Shown here piece by piece: positions 28,937-38,484 of a stretch of DNA of 64,000 nucleotides. A program made the position numbers and the translations under genes. This DNA comes from Variovorax paradoxus (GTDB taxonomy: Bacteria; Pseudomonadota; Gammaproteobacteria; Burkholderiales; Burkholderiaceae_C). Numbering within the stretch: position 1 is the stretch's first letter; the number at the start of each line of letters is the position of its first letter. The stretch lies in the NCBI RefSeq assembly GCF_029919115.1, contig NZ_CP123990.1, positions 2,604,001-2,668,000 of the forward strand. The letters are read 5' to 3'. Under the pieces are notes generated by a model. That model was not told the DNA's origin, ran no database searches, and saw only the letters and a program-made list of their open reading frames with translations.

Positions 28937-30177
28937 AAAGAATCAAACGCTCTACCCTCGTCATCGCGCTGCTGGCGCTCGTCATCGTGGTTGCCGCGGC
29001 CTTGTGGCTGACGCGCAGCAAACCCGCGGGCGAGCCGGGCGCCGCGCCCGCGGCCGCCAAGGGCAAGGACGGCGCGCCGCCGCCACGGCCGACGTTGACG
29101 GTGACCGTCGCCAAACCCGAGTCCACCGAGCTCACGCTCACCCTCGCCGCCAACGGCAATGTGGCGGCCTGGCAAGAGGCCAGCGTGGGCTCCGAATCGA
29201 GTGGCCTCAAGCTGGCAGAGGTTCGCGTGAACGTGGGCGATGTGGTGAAGAAGGGCCAGGTGCTGGCCGTGTTCTCGCCGGAGACGGTGCGTGCCGACAT
29301 CGCTCAATCGCGCGCCTCACTGGCGGAAGCCAAGGCCACCGCCGCCGACGCGGCGGGCAACGCGGCGCGCGCCCGCACGCTTCAAGCCACAGGCGCACTG
29401 AGCCAGCAGCAGATCAACCAGTATCAAACAGCCGAGCAGACCGCGAAGGCGCGCGTCGAAGCCGCCGAAGCCGTGCTTGCCGCACAGGAAGTGCGCGGCC
29501 GCAACACGCAGGTGCTGGCGCCCGACGACGGCGTGATCTCGTCGCGCACCGCCACGGTCGGCAGCGTGGTGGCAGCCGGCACAGAGCTGTTCCGGCTGAT
29601 CCGCCAGGGCCGGCTCGAATGGCGCGCCGAGGTGACCTCGGCCGAGCTGAGCCGCATTGCGGTGGGCACCACAGCCTTCGTGGTCAGTGCAAGCGGCGCA
29701 CAGGTGCGCGGCAAGGTACGCAGCATCGCGCCCACGGTCGATCCGCAAACGCGCGCGGCGCTGGTCTATGTCGACCTGCCGAACGTGCAGCAGAACACCG
29801 GCATCAAGGCGGGCATGTTCGCGCGCGGCGACTTCGAACTGGGACGCAGCTCGGCGCCCACCGTGCCGCAGAGCTCCATCGTTCCGCGCGACGGCTTCAA
29901 CAACGTGTTCATGCTGCTGCCCGACAACCGCGTGGCGCAGCTCAAGGTACAGACCGGCCGCCGCGTCGGCGAGCGCGTCGAAATCACCAGTGCGTTGCCC
30001 GAGGGCGCGCAGATCGTGGTGCAAGGCGCGGGCTTCCTGAACGACGGTGACCTGGTGCGCGTTGTGACGGCGCCCGCACCGGCAGCAGCCGGCGCCCAGC
30101 CCGCCCCATCGCTGGCACCGGCGGCATCGGCACCTGCGGGCAACGCCGGCACCAACGAAACAAAGGCACGCCCATGA
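28933..30177 (+). CDS. RND efflux periplasmic adaptor subunit
   Basis: A 414-aa membrane fusion protein with an uncleaved-looking N-terminal membrane anchor (about residues 8-28). The lipoyl half-motifs GLKLAEVRVNVGDVVKKGQVLAVF and APDDGVISSRTATVGSVVAAGTELF flank a short alpha-hairpin (about 120-185). A beta-barrel (VRGKVRSIAPTVDPQTRAALVYVDLP) and a membrane-proximal domain follow. The Ala/Pro-rich tail after residue 380 is low complexity. It overlaps both neighbours by 4 bp. Confidence 0.93.
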   Translation: MKRIKRSTLVIALLALVIVVAAALWLTRSKPAGEPGAAPAAAKGKDGAPPPRPTLTVTVAKPESTELTLTLAANGNVAAWQEASVGSESSGLKLAEVRVNVGDVVKKGQVLAVFSPETVRADIAQSRASLAEAKATAADAAGNAARARTLQATGALSQQQINQYQTAEQTAKARVEAAEAVLAAQEVRGRNTQVLAPDDGVISSRTATVGSVVAAGTELFRLIRQGRLEWRAEVTSAELSRIAVGTTAFVVSASGAQVRGKVRSIAPTVDPQTRAALVYVDLPNVQQNTGIKAGMFARGDFELGRSSAPTVPQSSIVPRDGFNNVFMLLPDNRVAQLKVQTGRRVGERVEITSALPEGAQIVVQGAGFLNDGDLVRVVTAPAPAAAGAQPAPSLAPAASAPAGNAGTNETKARP

Positions 30178-33100
30178 ACGTTTCCGCATGGTCCATCCGC
30201 AACCCTATTCCGGCGGTGATGCTGTTCGTGCTGCTCACCTTCGGTGGGCTGCTGTCGTTCAACGCGATGAAGGTGCAGAACTTTCCGGACATCGACCTGC
30301 CGACCGTGACGGTCTCGGCATCGCTGCCCGGCGCCGCGCCTTCGCAGCTTGAAACCGACGTTGCGCGCAAGCTCGAGAACTCCATTGCCACCGTGCAAGG
30401 CCTGAAGCACATCACCACCAAGGTGCAGGATGGCGCCGCCACGCTCATCGTCGAGTTCCGACTCGAGAAGCCGGTGCAAGAGGCCGTGGACGACGTGCGC
30501 TCCGCGGTGCAGCGCGTGCGCGCCGACCTGCCGGCCGACGTGCGCGACCCGGTCGTTACCAAGCTCGACTTTGCCGCCCAGCCGGTGCTGGCCTTCACCA
30601 TCGCCTCGTCGCGCATGGACATCGAGGCGCTCAGCTGGTACGTGGACAACGACATCACCAAGAAGCTGCTCGCATTGCCCGGCGTGGGCGCGGTCAACCG
30701 CGTGGGCGGCGTCACGCGCCAGGTGCACGTCGATCTCGACCCGGCCAAGCTGCAGGCGCTGGGCGCCTCGGCGGCCGACATCTCGCGCCAGCTGCGGCAG
30801 GTGCAAACCGAAAGCGCGGGCGGACGCATCGACCTGGGCGGCAGCGAACAGCCCGTGCGCACCATGGCCACGGTGCAGTCGGCGGACCAGCTCGCCGATA
30901 TGCAGATTGCTCTTTCGGACGGCCGCCGCATCCGGCTCGACCAGGTGGCGCGCATCAGCGACACCATTGCCGAGCCCCGCGCCGCGGCATTGCTCAACGG
31001 CAAGCCCGTGGTCGGCTTCGAAGTGGCCCGCAGCCGCGGCGCCAGCGAAGTGGAAGTGGGCCGCGCCATCCAGAAGGCGCTGGCCGATTTGCGCGTGCAA
31101 CGCCCCGACATCGAGCTGACCGAAGCCTTCAACTTTGTCGACCCGGTGGAAGAAGAGTACGACGGCTCGCTGCACCTGCTGTACGAAGGCGCCATCCTGG
31201 CCGTGATCGTGGTGTGGCTGTTCCTGCGCGACTGGCGGGCCACTTTTGTCTCGGCCGTGGCGCTGCCCATGTCTGTGATTCCGGCCTTCATCGGCATGCA
31301 CCTGCTGGGCTTTTCGGTCAACGTCATTTCGCTGCTCGCGCTTTCGCTCGTGGTCGGGATATTGGTGGACGACGCCATCGTGGAGGTGGAAAACATCGTG
31401 CGCCACTTGCGCATGGGCAAGACGCCGTATGAGGCCGCCATGGAGGCCGCCGACGAAATTGGCCTGGCGGTGATTGCCACCACGTTCACGCTGATTGCGG
31501 TGTTCCTGCCCACGGCCTTCATGAGCGGCGTGGCGGGCAAGTTCTTCAAGCAGTTCGGCTGGACGGCTTCGCTGGCGGTGTTTGCTTCGCTGGTGGTGGC
31601 GCGGGTGCTCACGCCGATGATGGCGGCCTACATCCTGAAGCCGGTGGTCGGCGCCGAGAAGGAGCCGCGCTGGCTCACGGCCTACATGCGCGCGGTGGAA
31701 TGGAGCACGCACCACCGCTTCAAGACGATGGTGTTCGCCACCCTCTTCTTCTTTGGTTCCCTGGCGATGATCCCGCTGTTGAAGACCGGCTTCATTCCGC
31801 CGGACGACAACTCGCAGACGCAGATCTATCTCTCGCTTGCGCCCGGTTCCACGCTCGCGCAGACCACCGCGGCCGCGGAAGAAACGCGAAACCGGGTGAT
31901 GAAGATCCAGCACGTGAAAAGCGTCTACACCACGGTTGCGGGCGGCAGCGCGGGCGGCGACCCGTTCGCCAACTTCGGCACGCCCGAAACGCGCAAGGCC
32001 ACGCTCACCATCAAGCTGGATGACCGCGGTGACCGGCCGCGCAAGCAGGTGATCGAAAACCAGATTCGCGCCGCGCTTGAAACGCTGCCTGGCGTGCGCA
32101 GCACGGTGGGTCTCGGCGGCTCGGGCGAAAAGTACATCCTCGCGCTTACCGGCGAAGACCCTGCTGCCCTGGCCAGCGCAGCCAGCGCAGTCGAGAAAGA
32201 CCTGCGAACGGTGCCCGGCCTTGGCAACATCACGTCCACCGCGAGCCTGATCCGCCCCGAGATTGCCGTTAGGCCCGACTTTGCACGCGCCGCCGATCTG
32301 GGCGTGACAAGTTCCGCCATTGCCGAGACCTTGCGCGTGGCCACGCTGGGCGACTACGACCAGGCGCTGGCCAAGCTCAACCTCGCGCAGCGGCAGGTGC
32401 CCATCGTGGTGAAGCTCGAAGATTCGGCGCGCCAGAACCTGGATCTGCTCGGCCGCCTTTCGGTGCCCGGTGCTCGTGGCCCGGTCATGCTGAGCCAGGT
32501 GGCGTCATTGACGATGGAAGGCGGCCCTGCCGTCATCGACCGCTACGACCGCTCGCGCAATGTCAACTTCGAGATCGAGCTCTCGGGCGTTGGCCTCGGC
32601 GATGCAAAGGCCGCAGTCACCTCGCTGCCGTCGATGCAGAAACTGCCGCCCGGTGTGCGCGTGACCGAGATCGGCGACGCCGAAGTGATGACCGAGCTGT
32701 TCGCGAGCTTCGGCCTTGCGATGCTCACGGGTGTGCTGTGCATCTACATCGTGCTGGTGCTTCTTTTCAAGGACTTCCTGCATCCGGTGACGATTCTTTG
32801 CGCATTGCCTTTGGCGCTGGGCGGAGCATTCGTCGGTTTGCTGATCGGGCAAAAGGCACTTTCGATGCCGTCGCTGATCGGGTTGATCATGCTGATGGGC
32901 ATCGCGACCAAGAACTCGATCCTGCTGGTCGAATACGCCATCGTGGCGCGGCGCGATCACGGCATGAGCCGCTGGGATGCATTGCGCGATGCCTGCCACA
33001 AGCGCGCACGGCCCATCATCATGACCACGCTGGCCATGGGCGCCGGCATGCTGCCGATTGCGGTGGGCCTGGGCGCCGCCGACTCGAGTTTCCGTTCGCC

Positions 33101-33284
33101 GATGGCGATGGCGGTGATCGGGGGGCTGATTACCTCTACCGTGTTGAGTTTGCTGGTGGTGCCGGCTGTGTTCACTTATGTGGACGACATCGAGCACTGG
33201 ATTCGGCGAACTGTGCGCAAGCTGCGGGGCCAGCCGGCTGATCCGCACATCGACGACGACCTGGTCGAAGCACCACGGACTTGA
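30174..33284 (+). CDS. RND efflux transporter permease subunit
   Basis: A 1036-aa proton-driven pump of the HAE1/MdtB-MexF-like superfamily. The N-terminus is SAWSIRNPIPAVMLFVLLTFGG. TM4 carries the Asp-Asp proton relay (LVVGILVDDAIVEVENIVRHL), and TM10-12 are at the C-terminus (SLIGLIMLMGIATKNSILLVEYAI). It is the last gene of the tetR-OMF-adaptor-pump operon, so this system, unlike the one at 918-5263, brings its own outer-membrane channel and regulator. A terminator follows 8 bp after the stop. The substrate is unknown. Confidence 0.94.
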   Translation: MNVSAWSIRNPIPAVMLFVLLTFGGLLSFNAMKVQNFPDIDLPTVTVSASLPGAAPSQLETDVARKLENSIATVQGLKHITTKVQDGAATLIVEFRLEKPVQEAVDDVRSAVQRVRADLPADVRDPVVTKLDFAAQPVLAFTIASSRMDIEALSWYVDNDITKKLLALPGVGAVNRVGGVTRQVHVDLDPAKLQALGASAADISRQLRQVQTESAGGRIDLGGSEQPVRTMATVQSADQLADMQIALSDGRRIRLDQVARISDTIAEPRAAALLNGKPVVGFEVARSRGASEVEVGRAIQKALADLRVQRPDIELTEAFNFVDPVEEEYDGSLHLLYEGAILAVIVVWLFLRDWRATFVSAVALPMSVIPAFIGMHLLGFSVNVISLLALSLVVGILVDDAIVEVENIVRHLRMGKTPYEAAMEAADEIGLAVIATTFTLIAVFLPTAFMSGVAGKFFKQFGWTASLAVFASLVVARVLTPMMAAYILKPVVGAEKEPRWLTAYMRAVEWSTHHRFKTMVFATLFFFGSLAMIPLLKTGFIPPDDNSQTQIYLSLAPGSTLAQTTAAAEETRNRVMKIQHVKSVYTTVAGGSAGGDPFANFGTPETRKATLTIKLDDRGDRPRKQVIENQIRAALETLPGVRSTVGLGGSGEKYILALTGEDPAALASAASAVEKDLRTVPGLGNITSTASLIRPEIAVRPDFARAADLGVTSSAIAETLRVATLGDYDQALAKLNLAQRQVPIVVKLEDSARQNLDLLGRLSVPGARGPVMLSQVASLTMEGGPAVIDRYDRSRNVNFEIELSGVGLGDAKAAVTSLPSMQKLPPGVRVTEIGDAEVMTELFASFGLAMLTGVLCIYIVLVLLFKDFLHPVTILCALPLALGGAFVGLLIGQKALSMPSLIGLIMLMGIATKNSILLVEYAIVARRDHGMSRWDALRDACHKRARPIIMTTLAMGAGMLPIAVGLGAADSSFRSPMAMAVIGGLITSTVLSLLVVPAVFTYVDDIEHWIRRTVRKLRGQPADPHIDDDLVEAPRT

Positions 33285-33292
33285 ATGTGCCG

Positions 33293-33331
33293 CGCCCTCT
33301 CCTGCTGGCTGCGGGGAGGGCGTTGGTTTTT
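33293..33331 (+). terminator. Rho-independent terminator of the RND operon
   Basis: A 10-bp stem CGCCCTCTCC (33293-33302) / GGGGAGGGCG (33313-33322), with one T-G pair and a 10-nt loop, is followed by TTGGTTTTT. Confidence 0.7.
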
Positions 33332-33377
33332 ACGCCGTTGCTTGCGGGGTTTTTTTTGGGGCGCCGCTGTTTTGGGC

Positions 33378-33531
33378 GCCGCTGTTCAGGGCTTGTGCAA
33401 AGGCCACCGGGTACTCCCCTCCGCGAATGTCCCCCGGGGCTGCGCCCCTCCTCAAAGGAGGAGGCCGCAGGCCGGGGGACATTCGCGGAGCAAGGTACCC
33501 CGTCGGCGGGAGCGCCGCCCTGAACAGCGGC
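33378..33531. repeat. Large nested palindrome between convergent genes
   Basis: The outer arms GCCGCTGTTCAGGGC (33378-33392) and GCCCTGAACAGCGGC (33517-33531) are a perfect 15-bp match. The inner arms CTCCGCGAATGTCCCCC (33419-33435) and its complement (33474-33490) are a perfect 17-bp match. Between them a GGGTAC/GTACCC pair and a central CTCCTC/GAGGAG hairpin add further pairing. GGGCGCCGCTGTT is also repeated directly at 33359 and 33374. The element separates the RND gene from the amidase gene and could form a 150-bp cruciform. Confidence 0.9.
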
Positions 33532-33540
33532 CACAAAGCG

Positions 33541-34962
33541 CTACGGCAGAACAGGCCAAGCCCGCTGCGGCTCCCGAATCTGCTCGAACGCACGAGACAC
33601 GCGCAGCACACCGAGATCGTCAAAACGCTTCCCGGCAATCTGCAGCCCGATCGGGAGGCCGCCAGCCGAGTACCCGCAGTTCACCGAAGACGCAGGCTGC
33701 TCCGACATGTTGAACGGGACAGTGAACCCGATGTGCTCCAGCGGCCGCAGCGGATCGTTGGTCGGCGAAGGTGCTTCCGCGGCTGCGGGCATGTTGGGCG
33801 ACACCGGCGAGATCACGTAGTCGAACCGTGCGCAGGCCTGCACCGCTGCCACGCGCGTTGCGTGGAACTGGCTGAAGCCGCGGAACACATGTTCGCCGCT
33901 GAACTCGGCCGCGCTCTCGGCCCACTCGCGAATGTAGGGCAGTACCTTGGCCCGCTGGTCGGCACGCAAGGCTTTCATGTCCACCAGCGAGCGCATGCGC
34001 CACAGATGATCCATGCCGTCGAGCATGGCCTGCGACATGAATGGCTGCATGGTTTCGACGATCGCACCGGCCTTCTCGAACAGACGGGCGGCACGCTCGA
34101 CTGCTGCCTCGATCTCGGGCTCCACCGCCAGGCCGCAGCCCGCGTCGAGCAGCAGCCCGATGCGCAGCCCGCGCAAATGGTCGGGCGCGACATCGAAGCT
34201 CGCCCAATCGATGTCTTGCGGCGGCAGGCTCATGCTGTCGCGCGCGTCGGGCTTGGAGAGCACCTGCATCATCAGCGCAGCATCGGCCACGCTACGGGTC
34301 ATGGGGCCCGCGGCGCGGCCCATGTACGGCGGGTCGATCGGAATCCGGCCCAGGCTCGGCTTCAGCGTGAAGATGCCGCACCAGCTTGCGGGCAGCCGCA
34401 GCGAGCCGCCGATATCGGTGCCGATGTGCAGCGGGCCGTAGCCCGCGGCAGCCGCTGCACCGGCACCGGCACTGGAGCCGCCCGGGGTCTTGCTCAGGTC
34501 CCACGGATTGCGCGCCAGCTTGTGAAAGCTCGAGAGCCCCGAAGACAGCATGCCGTAGTCCGGCATCGTGGTCTTGCTGACGATCACCGCGCCGGCTTCC
34601 TTCAGGCGCGCGGCCGGCGGTGCATCGGCGGTGGCAGGCTTCAGGTCGACGGCGGCTGTACCTGCCGGCATCGGGTCGCCGCGCGTGGCGATGTTTTCCT
34701 TGATGGTGGCGGGCACGCCGTCGAGCGGGCCCAGCGATTCGCCGCGCTGCCAGCGCGCTTCCGAAGCCCGCGCCTGTTCAAGCGCGGCTTCGGGCCTGAA
34801 GAGCCAAGTGGCCTGCAGCTTCGGTTCCCAGCGCTCGATGTGCGCGATGACGGCCTGCGTCACCTCGACCGGCGACAGGCGCTTGTCGCGGTAGGCGGCG
34901 GAGAGCTCCTGGGCGGAAAGGTCGTTCAATGCAGAGGAGGAAGAAGACACGTCCGCGCTCAT
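33541..34962 (-). CDS. Amidase (amidase-signature family)
   Basis: A 473-aa amidohydrolase with the Ser-cis-Ser-Lys triad: Lys in PATIKENIATRG (near residue 90), cis-Ser in TPGGSSAGAGAA and nucleophile Ser in IGTDIGGSLRLPA. No signal peptide, so it is cytoplasmic. The second in-frame ATG (34962) overlaps the binding-protein stop in an ATGA junction; the ATG at 34968 is an alternative. Coupling to a peptide-type importer suggests it hydrolyses an imported amide or peptide-like compound. It is not GatA: there are no gatB/gatC neighbours. Confidence 0.92.
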   Translation of the reverse strand: MSADVSSSSSALNDLSAQELSAAYRDKRLSPVEVTQAVIAHIERWEPKLQATWLFRPEAALEQARASEARWQRGESLGPLDGVPATIKENIATRGDPMPAGTAAVDLKPATADAPPAARLKEAGAVIVSKTTMPDYGMLSSGLSSFHKLARNPWDLSKTPGGSSAGAGAAAAAGYGPLHIGTDIGGSLRLPASWCGIFTLKPSLGRIPIDPPYMGRAAGPMTRSVADAALMMQVLSKPDARDSMSLPPQDIDWASFDVAPDHLRGLRIGLLLDAGCGLAVEPEIEAAVERAARLFEKAGAIVETMQPFMSQAMLDGMDHLWRMRSLVDMKALRADQRAKVLPYIREWAESAAEFSGEHVFRGFSQFHATRVAAVQACARFDYVISPVSPNMPAAAEAPSPTNDPLRPLEHIGFTVPFNMSEQPASSVNCGYSAGGLPIGLQIAGKRFDDLGVLRVSRAFEQIREPQRAWPVLP

Positions 34963-36446
34963 CCCCATGACAGGGCCGACAGGTCGTTCACGAAGATCGG
35001 GTTCTCCTTCCAGAGGCCCTTCACGTTCTTCTTCGCAATGGTCGGGAACTGCGGCTGATACAGGAAGCCGTTGGCTGCATCGGCAGCCAGCATCTTCTGC
35101 GCTTCGCCGAGCAGCTTGTTGCGCTCGGCCGCATTGCCCGTGGACTTGATCTTGTCGAACAGCGTGTTGAAGGCTTTCGACTGGTAGCCCCAGTAGTAGT
35201 CAGCCTTGGCGTAGTTGCCGAGGTCGAAGGGCTCCACATGCGACACGATCGACAGGTCGTAGTCCTTGTTGCCGTAGGTGCCGCTGAGCCACTGGGCCCA
35301 TTCGACGTTCTGCACCTTCACCGTGATGCCGATCTTGGCCAGCTGGGCCACGATCACTTCGCCGCCCTGGCGTGCATAGGGCGGCGGCGGCAGGGTCATG
35401 GTGAGTTCGAGCGGCGTCTTCACGCCGGCTTCGGCGAGCAGCTTCTTGGCTTTTTCAATGTCGAAGGGATTCACGGCGGTGGTGTCGACATAGCCCGCCG
35501 CGCCCGGCACGTAGTGGCTGCCGATAGGCACGCCGAAGCCGTCCGCCGCGCCTTCGATCACGGCCTTGCGGTCGATGGCCGAAAGGATGGCGCGCCGCAC
35601 GCGCACGTCGTCCAGCGGCTTCTTCTTGTTGTTGATCGAGAGAATGGTCTTGGCGCGCGAGCCGGCCAGGATGGTCTGGAACTGCGGGTTGCTCTTGAAC
35701 TGCGGCACCACGCGCGTGCCGATGCGCGTGAACACGTCGACGTCGCCGGCCAGCAGCGACGCGGCCTGCGCGGCGGCGTCGGCAATGAAGCGGAACGTGA
35801 CCTTGTTGATCTTCGCGGTGCCGGGGCTGCGAAAGCCGTCCCACTTGCTCAGCGTGATCGACGAGCCCTTGGCCCAGTTGTCGAGCTTGTAGGGGCCGGT
35901 GCCCACCGGCTTGGTGGCGTTCGTGTCGGCGCTCTTGGGCTCGACGATCGCTGCGGTGGCCTGGCCCAGCACAAAGGGCAGGTCGGGGTCGATTTCCTTG
36001 TTGATGATGACGACGGTGTAGTCGTCGACCACCTGCGTGCTCAGGTTCGCGAAGGTGCGCTTGTCCTTGTTGGTGCTCTTCTCGCCACCGGCACGGTCGA
36101 AGGCGAACTTCACGGTGTTGGCGTTGAAGGGTTCGCCGTTCTGGTACTTGACGCCGCGCTTGAGCTTGAAGGTGTAGGTCTTCAGGTCGGGCGAGACTTC
36201 CCAGCTCTCGGCCAGGAGGGGCGTGACGTTGCCGTCGGCATTGATCTTGGTGAGCGTCTCGAGGATGTTGTAGTGCACCACTTCCCCGATCGCGGCCGCG
36301 GCACCCGCAGTGGGGTCGAGCCCCGGCGGCTCGAGCGCCATGCCGATCACGATGGCGTCCTTCCGCCCCTGCGCCATGCCGGTGACAGGGGTGGCCAGGG
36401 CAACGGTGGCGCCGGCGGTGGCAAGGAGGGTGCGACGATTCAGCAT
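34959..36446 (-). CDS. Peptide/nickel-type ABC transporter substrate-binding protein
   Basis: A 495-aa periplasmic protein of the SBP_bac_5 (DppA/OppA) family. The N-terminus MLNRRTLLATAGATVALA has a twin-arginine-like signal ending near Ala25. Family hallmarks are LAESWEVSPDLKTYTFKLKRGVKYQNGEPFNANTVKFAFDR and PVGTGPYKLDNW. A GGAGAT ribosome site precedes the ATG. It is placed after the ATPase genes, with a 218-bp gap (36447-36664) holding only a GGCGCC-N9-GGCGCC repeat, so a separate promoter there is likely. Confidence 0.92.
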   Translation of the reverse strand: MLNRRTLLATAGATVALATPVTGMAQGRKDAIVIGMALEPPGLDPTAGAAAAIGEVVHYNILETLTKINADGNVTPLLAESWEVSPDLKTYTFKLKRGVKYQNGEPFNANTVKFAFDRAGGEKSTNKDKRTFANLSTQVVDDYTVVIINKEIDPDLPFVLGQATAAIVEPKSADTNATKPVGTGPYKLDNWAKGSSITLSKWDGFRSPGTAKINKVTFRFIADAAAQAASLLAGDVDVFTRIGTRVVPQFKSNPQFQTILAGSRAKTILSINNKKKPLDDVRVRRAILSAIDRKAVIEGAADGFGVPIGSHYVPGAAGYVDTTAVNPFDIEKAKKLLAEAGVKTPLELTMTLPPPPYARQGGEVIVAQLAKIGITVKVQNVEWAQWLSGTYGNKDYDLSIVSHVEPFDLGNYAKADYYWGYQSKAFNTLFDKIKSTGNAAERNKLLGEAQKMLAADAANGFLYQPQFPTIAKKNVKGLWKENPIFVNDLSALSWG

Positions 36447-36664
36447 ACGGTGTGATCTCCGGAAAAACTGGGTGTGCGATTTGGCTGCTTCAACGCGCAC
36501 GGCGCCCCGAATGGAGGCGCCGCGGCGCGGAGCAAGAGCACGCAGCACGAAAGATGCCACGCGCGCAGCCAAAGTCATTCTCTCGCAGCGGGCGCGTTGC
36601 TGCTTGCCTGCAGCGGCGCTTTTTCCTCGGGACGTACCCGGATGCGGATTTGCGCGGCGTTTAC

Positions 36665-37495
36665 TCAGGCGGCCAGCAGCGTGCCGCCTGCCGGCGTGCG
36701 CGGCACCGCGTCGAGCAGGGTGCGCGTGTACGGATGCTGCGCATTGCTGAAAAGCTCGCCGGGCGGCCCCTGTTCGACGATCTTGCCCTTCCACACCACG
36801 CAGACCTCGTCGCAGAGGTGGTTCACCACCGCGAGGTCATGGCTGATGAGCAGGTAGCTGATACCGAACTGCTGCTGCAGGTCTTGCATGAGGTTGAGCA
36901 CCTGGGCCTGCACGGACACGTCGAGCGCGCTCACGGGTTCGTCGGCCACGATGAGCTTGGGGCGCGTGATGAGCGCTCGTGCAATCGCGATGCGCTGGCG
37001 CTGTCCGCCCGAAAATTCGTGCGGGTACTTGTCCATGTCGGTGGTGCGCAGGCCCACCGCGGCCAGGGCTTCGGAGGCGCGCTCGCGCTGCACGGCGCGG
37101 CTGGTTTCGGCCAGCGCCTCGAGCGGCTCGGCCACGATGCGCGCCACCGTCTGGCGCGGATCGAGCGAGCCGTAAGGGTCCTGGAACACCATCTGGAAGT
37201 CCCGCCGCGCCGTACGCAGTTCGCTTCGGGGCAGCTGGTGCAGGTCGCGGCCCAGCATGCGCACGCTGCCCGAAGTGGGCGCGTCGAGCGCCATCACCAG
37301 GCGTGCGATGGTCGACTTGCCCGAGCCCGATTCGCCGACGATGCCCAGGCTGCGGCCGGCCTCGACCTTGAAGCTCACGCCGTTCAGCGCCTTGACGAGC
37401 GGCGGCGGGCCAAAGAGCTTTTCGCGCGGCAGGGCGTAGTGGCGCACGAGGTCGGTCACCTCGAGCAGGGGCGCTGTGCTGATCGGTTGGCTCAT
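36665..37495 (-). CDS. Dipeptide/oligopeptide-type ABC ATPase (DppF/OppF)
   Basis: A 276-aa ABC ATPase. Walker A GESGSGKST is near residues 54-62, signature [15 protein letters not shown] near 165, Walker B LIVADEPVSALDVS, switch His LLISHDLAVV, then the C-terminal oligopeptide-transporter extension (AQHPYTRTLLDAVP). The ATG overlaps the stop of the DppD-like gene by 4 bp. The two ATPases form a heterodimer. Confidence 0.93.
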   Translation of the reverse strand: MSQPISTAPLLEVTDLVRHYALPREKLFGPPPLVKALNGVSFKVEAGRSLGIVGESGSGKSTIARLVMALDAPTSGSVRMLGRDLHQLPRSELRTARRDFQMVFQDPYGSLDPRQTVARIVAEPLEALAETSRAVQRERASEALAAVGLRTTDMDKYPHEFSGGQRQRIAIARALITRPKLIVADEPVSALDVSVQAQVLNLMQDLQQQFGISYLLISHDLAVVNHLCDEVCVVWKGKIVEQGPPGELFSNAQHPYTRTLLDAVPRTPAGGTLLAA

Positions 37496-38481
37496 GATGC
37501 GAGGGCGCCTTCCGCGGCAATCTCTTCGAGCCGGATGCACCGCACCGCATGGTCGTGCGGCAGCATCGTGGGCGGAGGCCGGGTCGCATGGCAGGCGTCG
37601 ACGGTGTACTTGCATCGGCCCGCAAAAGGGCAACCTTGCGGCAGGTCGATCAGCTCGGGCACGCTGCCGCGGATGGTCGCCAGGCGAATGCCGCGTGGCG
37701 CGCCGAGTGCCGGCCGCGCCGCGAACAGGCCCTGCGTATACGGATGTGCGCGCTCTGCAAACACGGTGTCGGTCGGGCCGCTCTCGACCACGCTGCCGCC
37801 GTACATCACCAGCATCTTCGACACGCTCTGCGCGATCACGCCAAGGTCGTGCGAGATCAGGATCAGCGCCATGCCGCGCTCCGCGACCAGACCTTGAATG
37901 AGCTCGAGGATCTGCTTCTGGATCGTGACGTCGAGCGCGGTGGTGGGCTCGTCGGCAATGAGCAGGTCGGGGCCGCAGGCCAATGCCATGGCAATGCCGA
38001 TGCGCTGGCGTTGCCCGCCCGAAAACTGATGCGGATAAGCATCGAGCCGCGAAGCCGCATCGGGAATGCCCACGCGCTCCAGCAATGCCAGCACCTCCTT
38101 GCGTGCGTCGGCGCCTGTGAGGCCGCGATGCAGGCGCAGCGGCTCGCCGACCTGGCGCGCAATGGTGTGCACCGGGTTCAGTGCCGTCATCGGCTCCTGG
38201 AAGATCATGCCGATGCGGTTGCCGCGAATCTTGCACATGGCCTTTTCGCCCAGGCCCACGAGCTCGGTGCCGTCGAAGCGGATGCTGCCTGTGACCTTTG
38301 CGGTGGCGGGCAGCAGGCCCATGAGCGATTGCACCGTGATCGATTTGCCGCAGCCCGATTCACCCACGATGCCCAGCGTTTCGCCGCGCTCGAGCGTGAA
38401 GCCGATGCCGCGCACGGCCTCGGCGGGGCCGCGCTGTGTTTGCAGCTCGACGTGCAGGTCTTTGACTTCGAGAAGAGGCAT
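37492..38481 (-). CDS. Dipeptide/oligopeptide-type ABC ATPase (DppD/OppD)
   Basis: A 329-aa ABC ATPase. Walker A GESGCGKS is at residues 40-47, then [29 protein letters not shown] and [11 protein letters not shown]. The C-terminal domain has [15 protein letters not shown], the Cys-rich segment seen in Opp/Dpp ATPases that can hold an iron-sulfur cluster. It is preceded by the DppC-like permease with a 3-bp gap. Confidence 0.93.
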   Translation of the reverse strand: MPLLEVKDLHVELQTQRGPAEAVRGIGFTLERGETLGIVGESGCGKSITVQSLMGLLPATAKVTGSIRFDGTELVGLGEKAMCKIRGNRIGMIFQEPMTALNPVHTIARQVGEPLRLHRGLTGADARKEVLALLERVGIPDAASRLDAYPHQFSGGQRQRIGIAMALACGPDLLIADEPTTALDVTIQKQILELIQGLVAERGMALILISHDLGVIAQSVSKMLVMYGGSVVESGPTDTVFAERAHPYTQGLFAARPALGAPRGIRLATIRGSVPELIDLPQGCPFAGRCKYTVDACHATRPPPTMLPHDHAVRCIRLEEIAAEGALAS

Positions 38482-38484
38482 GGC

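Noticed and set aside
36447..36664. Small gene in the gap between the DppF-like ATPase and the binding protein
   Set aside because: Open frames there have no ribosome site or recognisable product; it more likely holds a promoter and the GGCGCC-N9-GGCGCC repeat.
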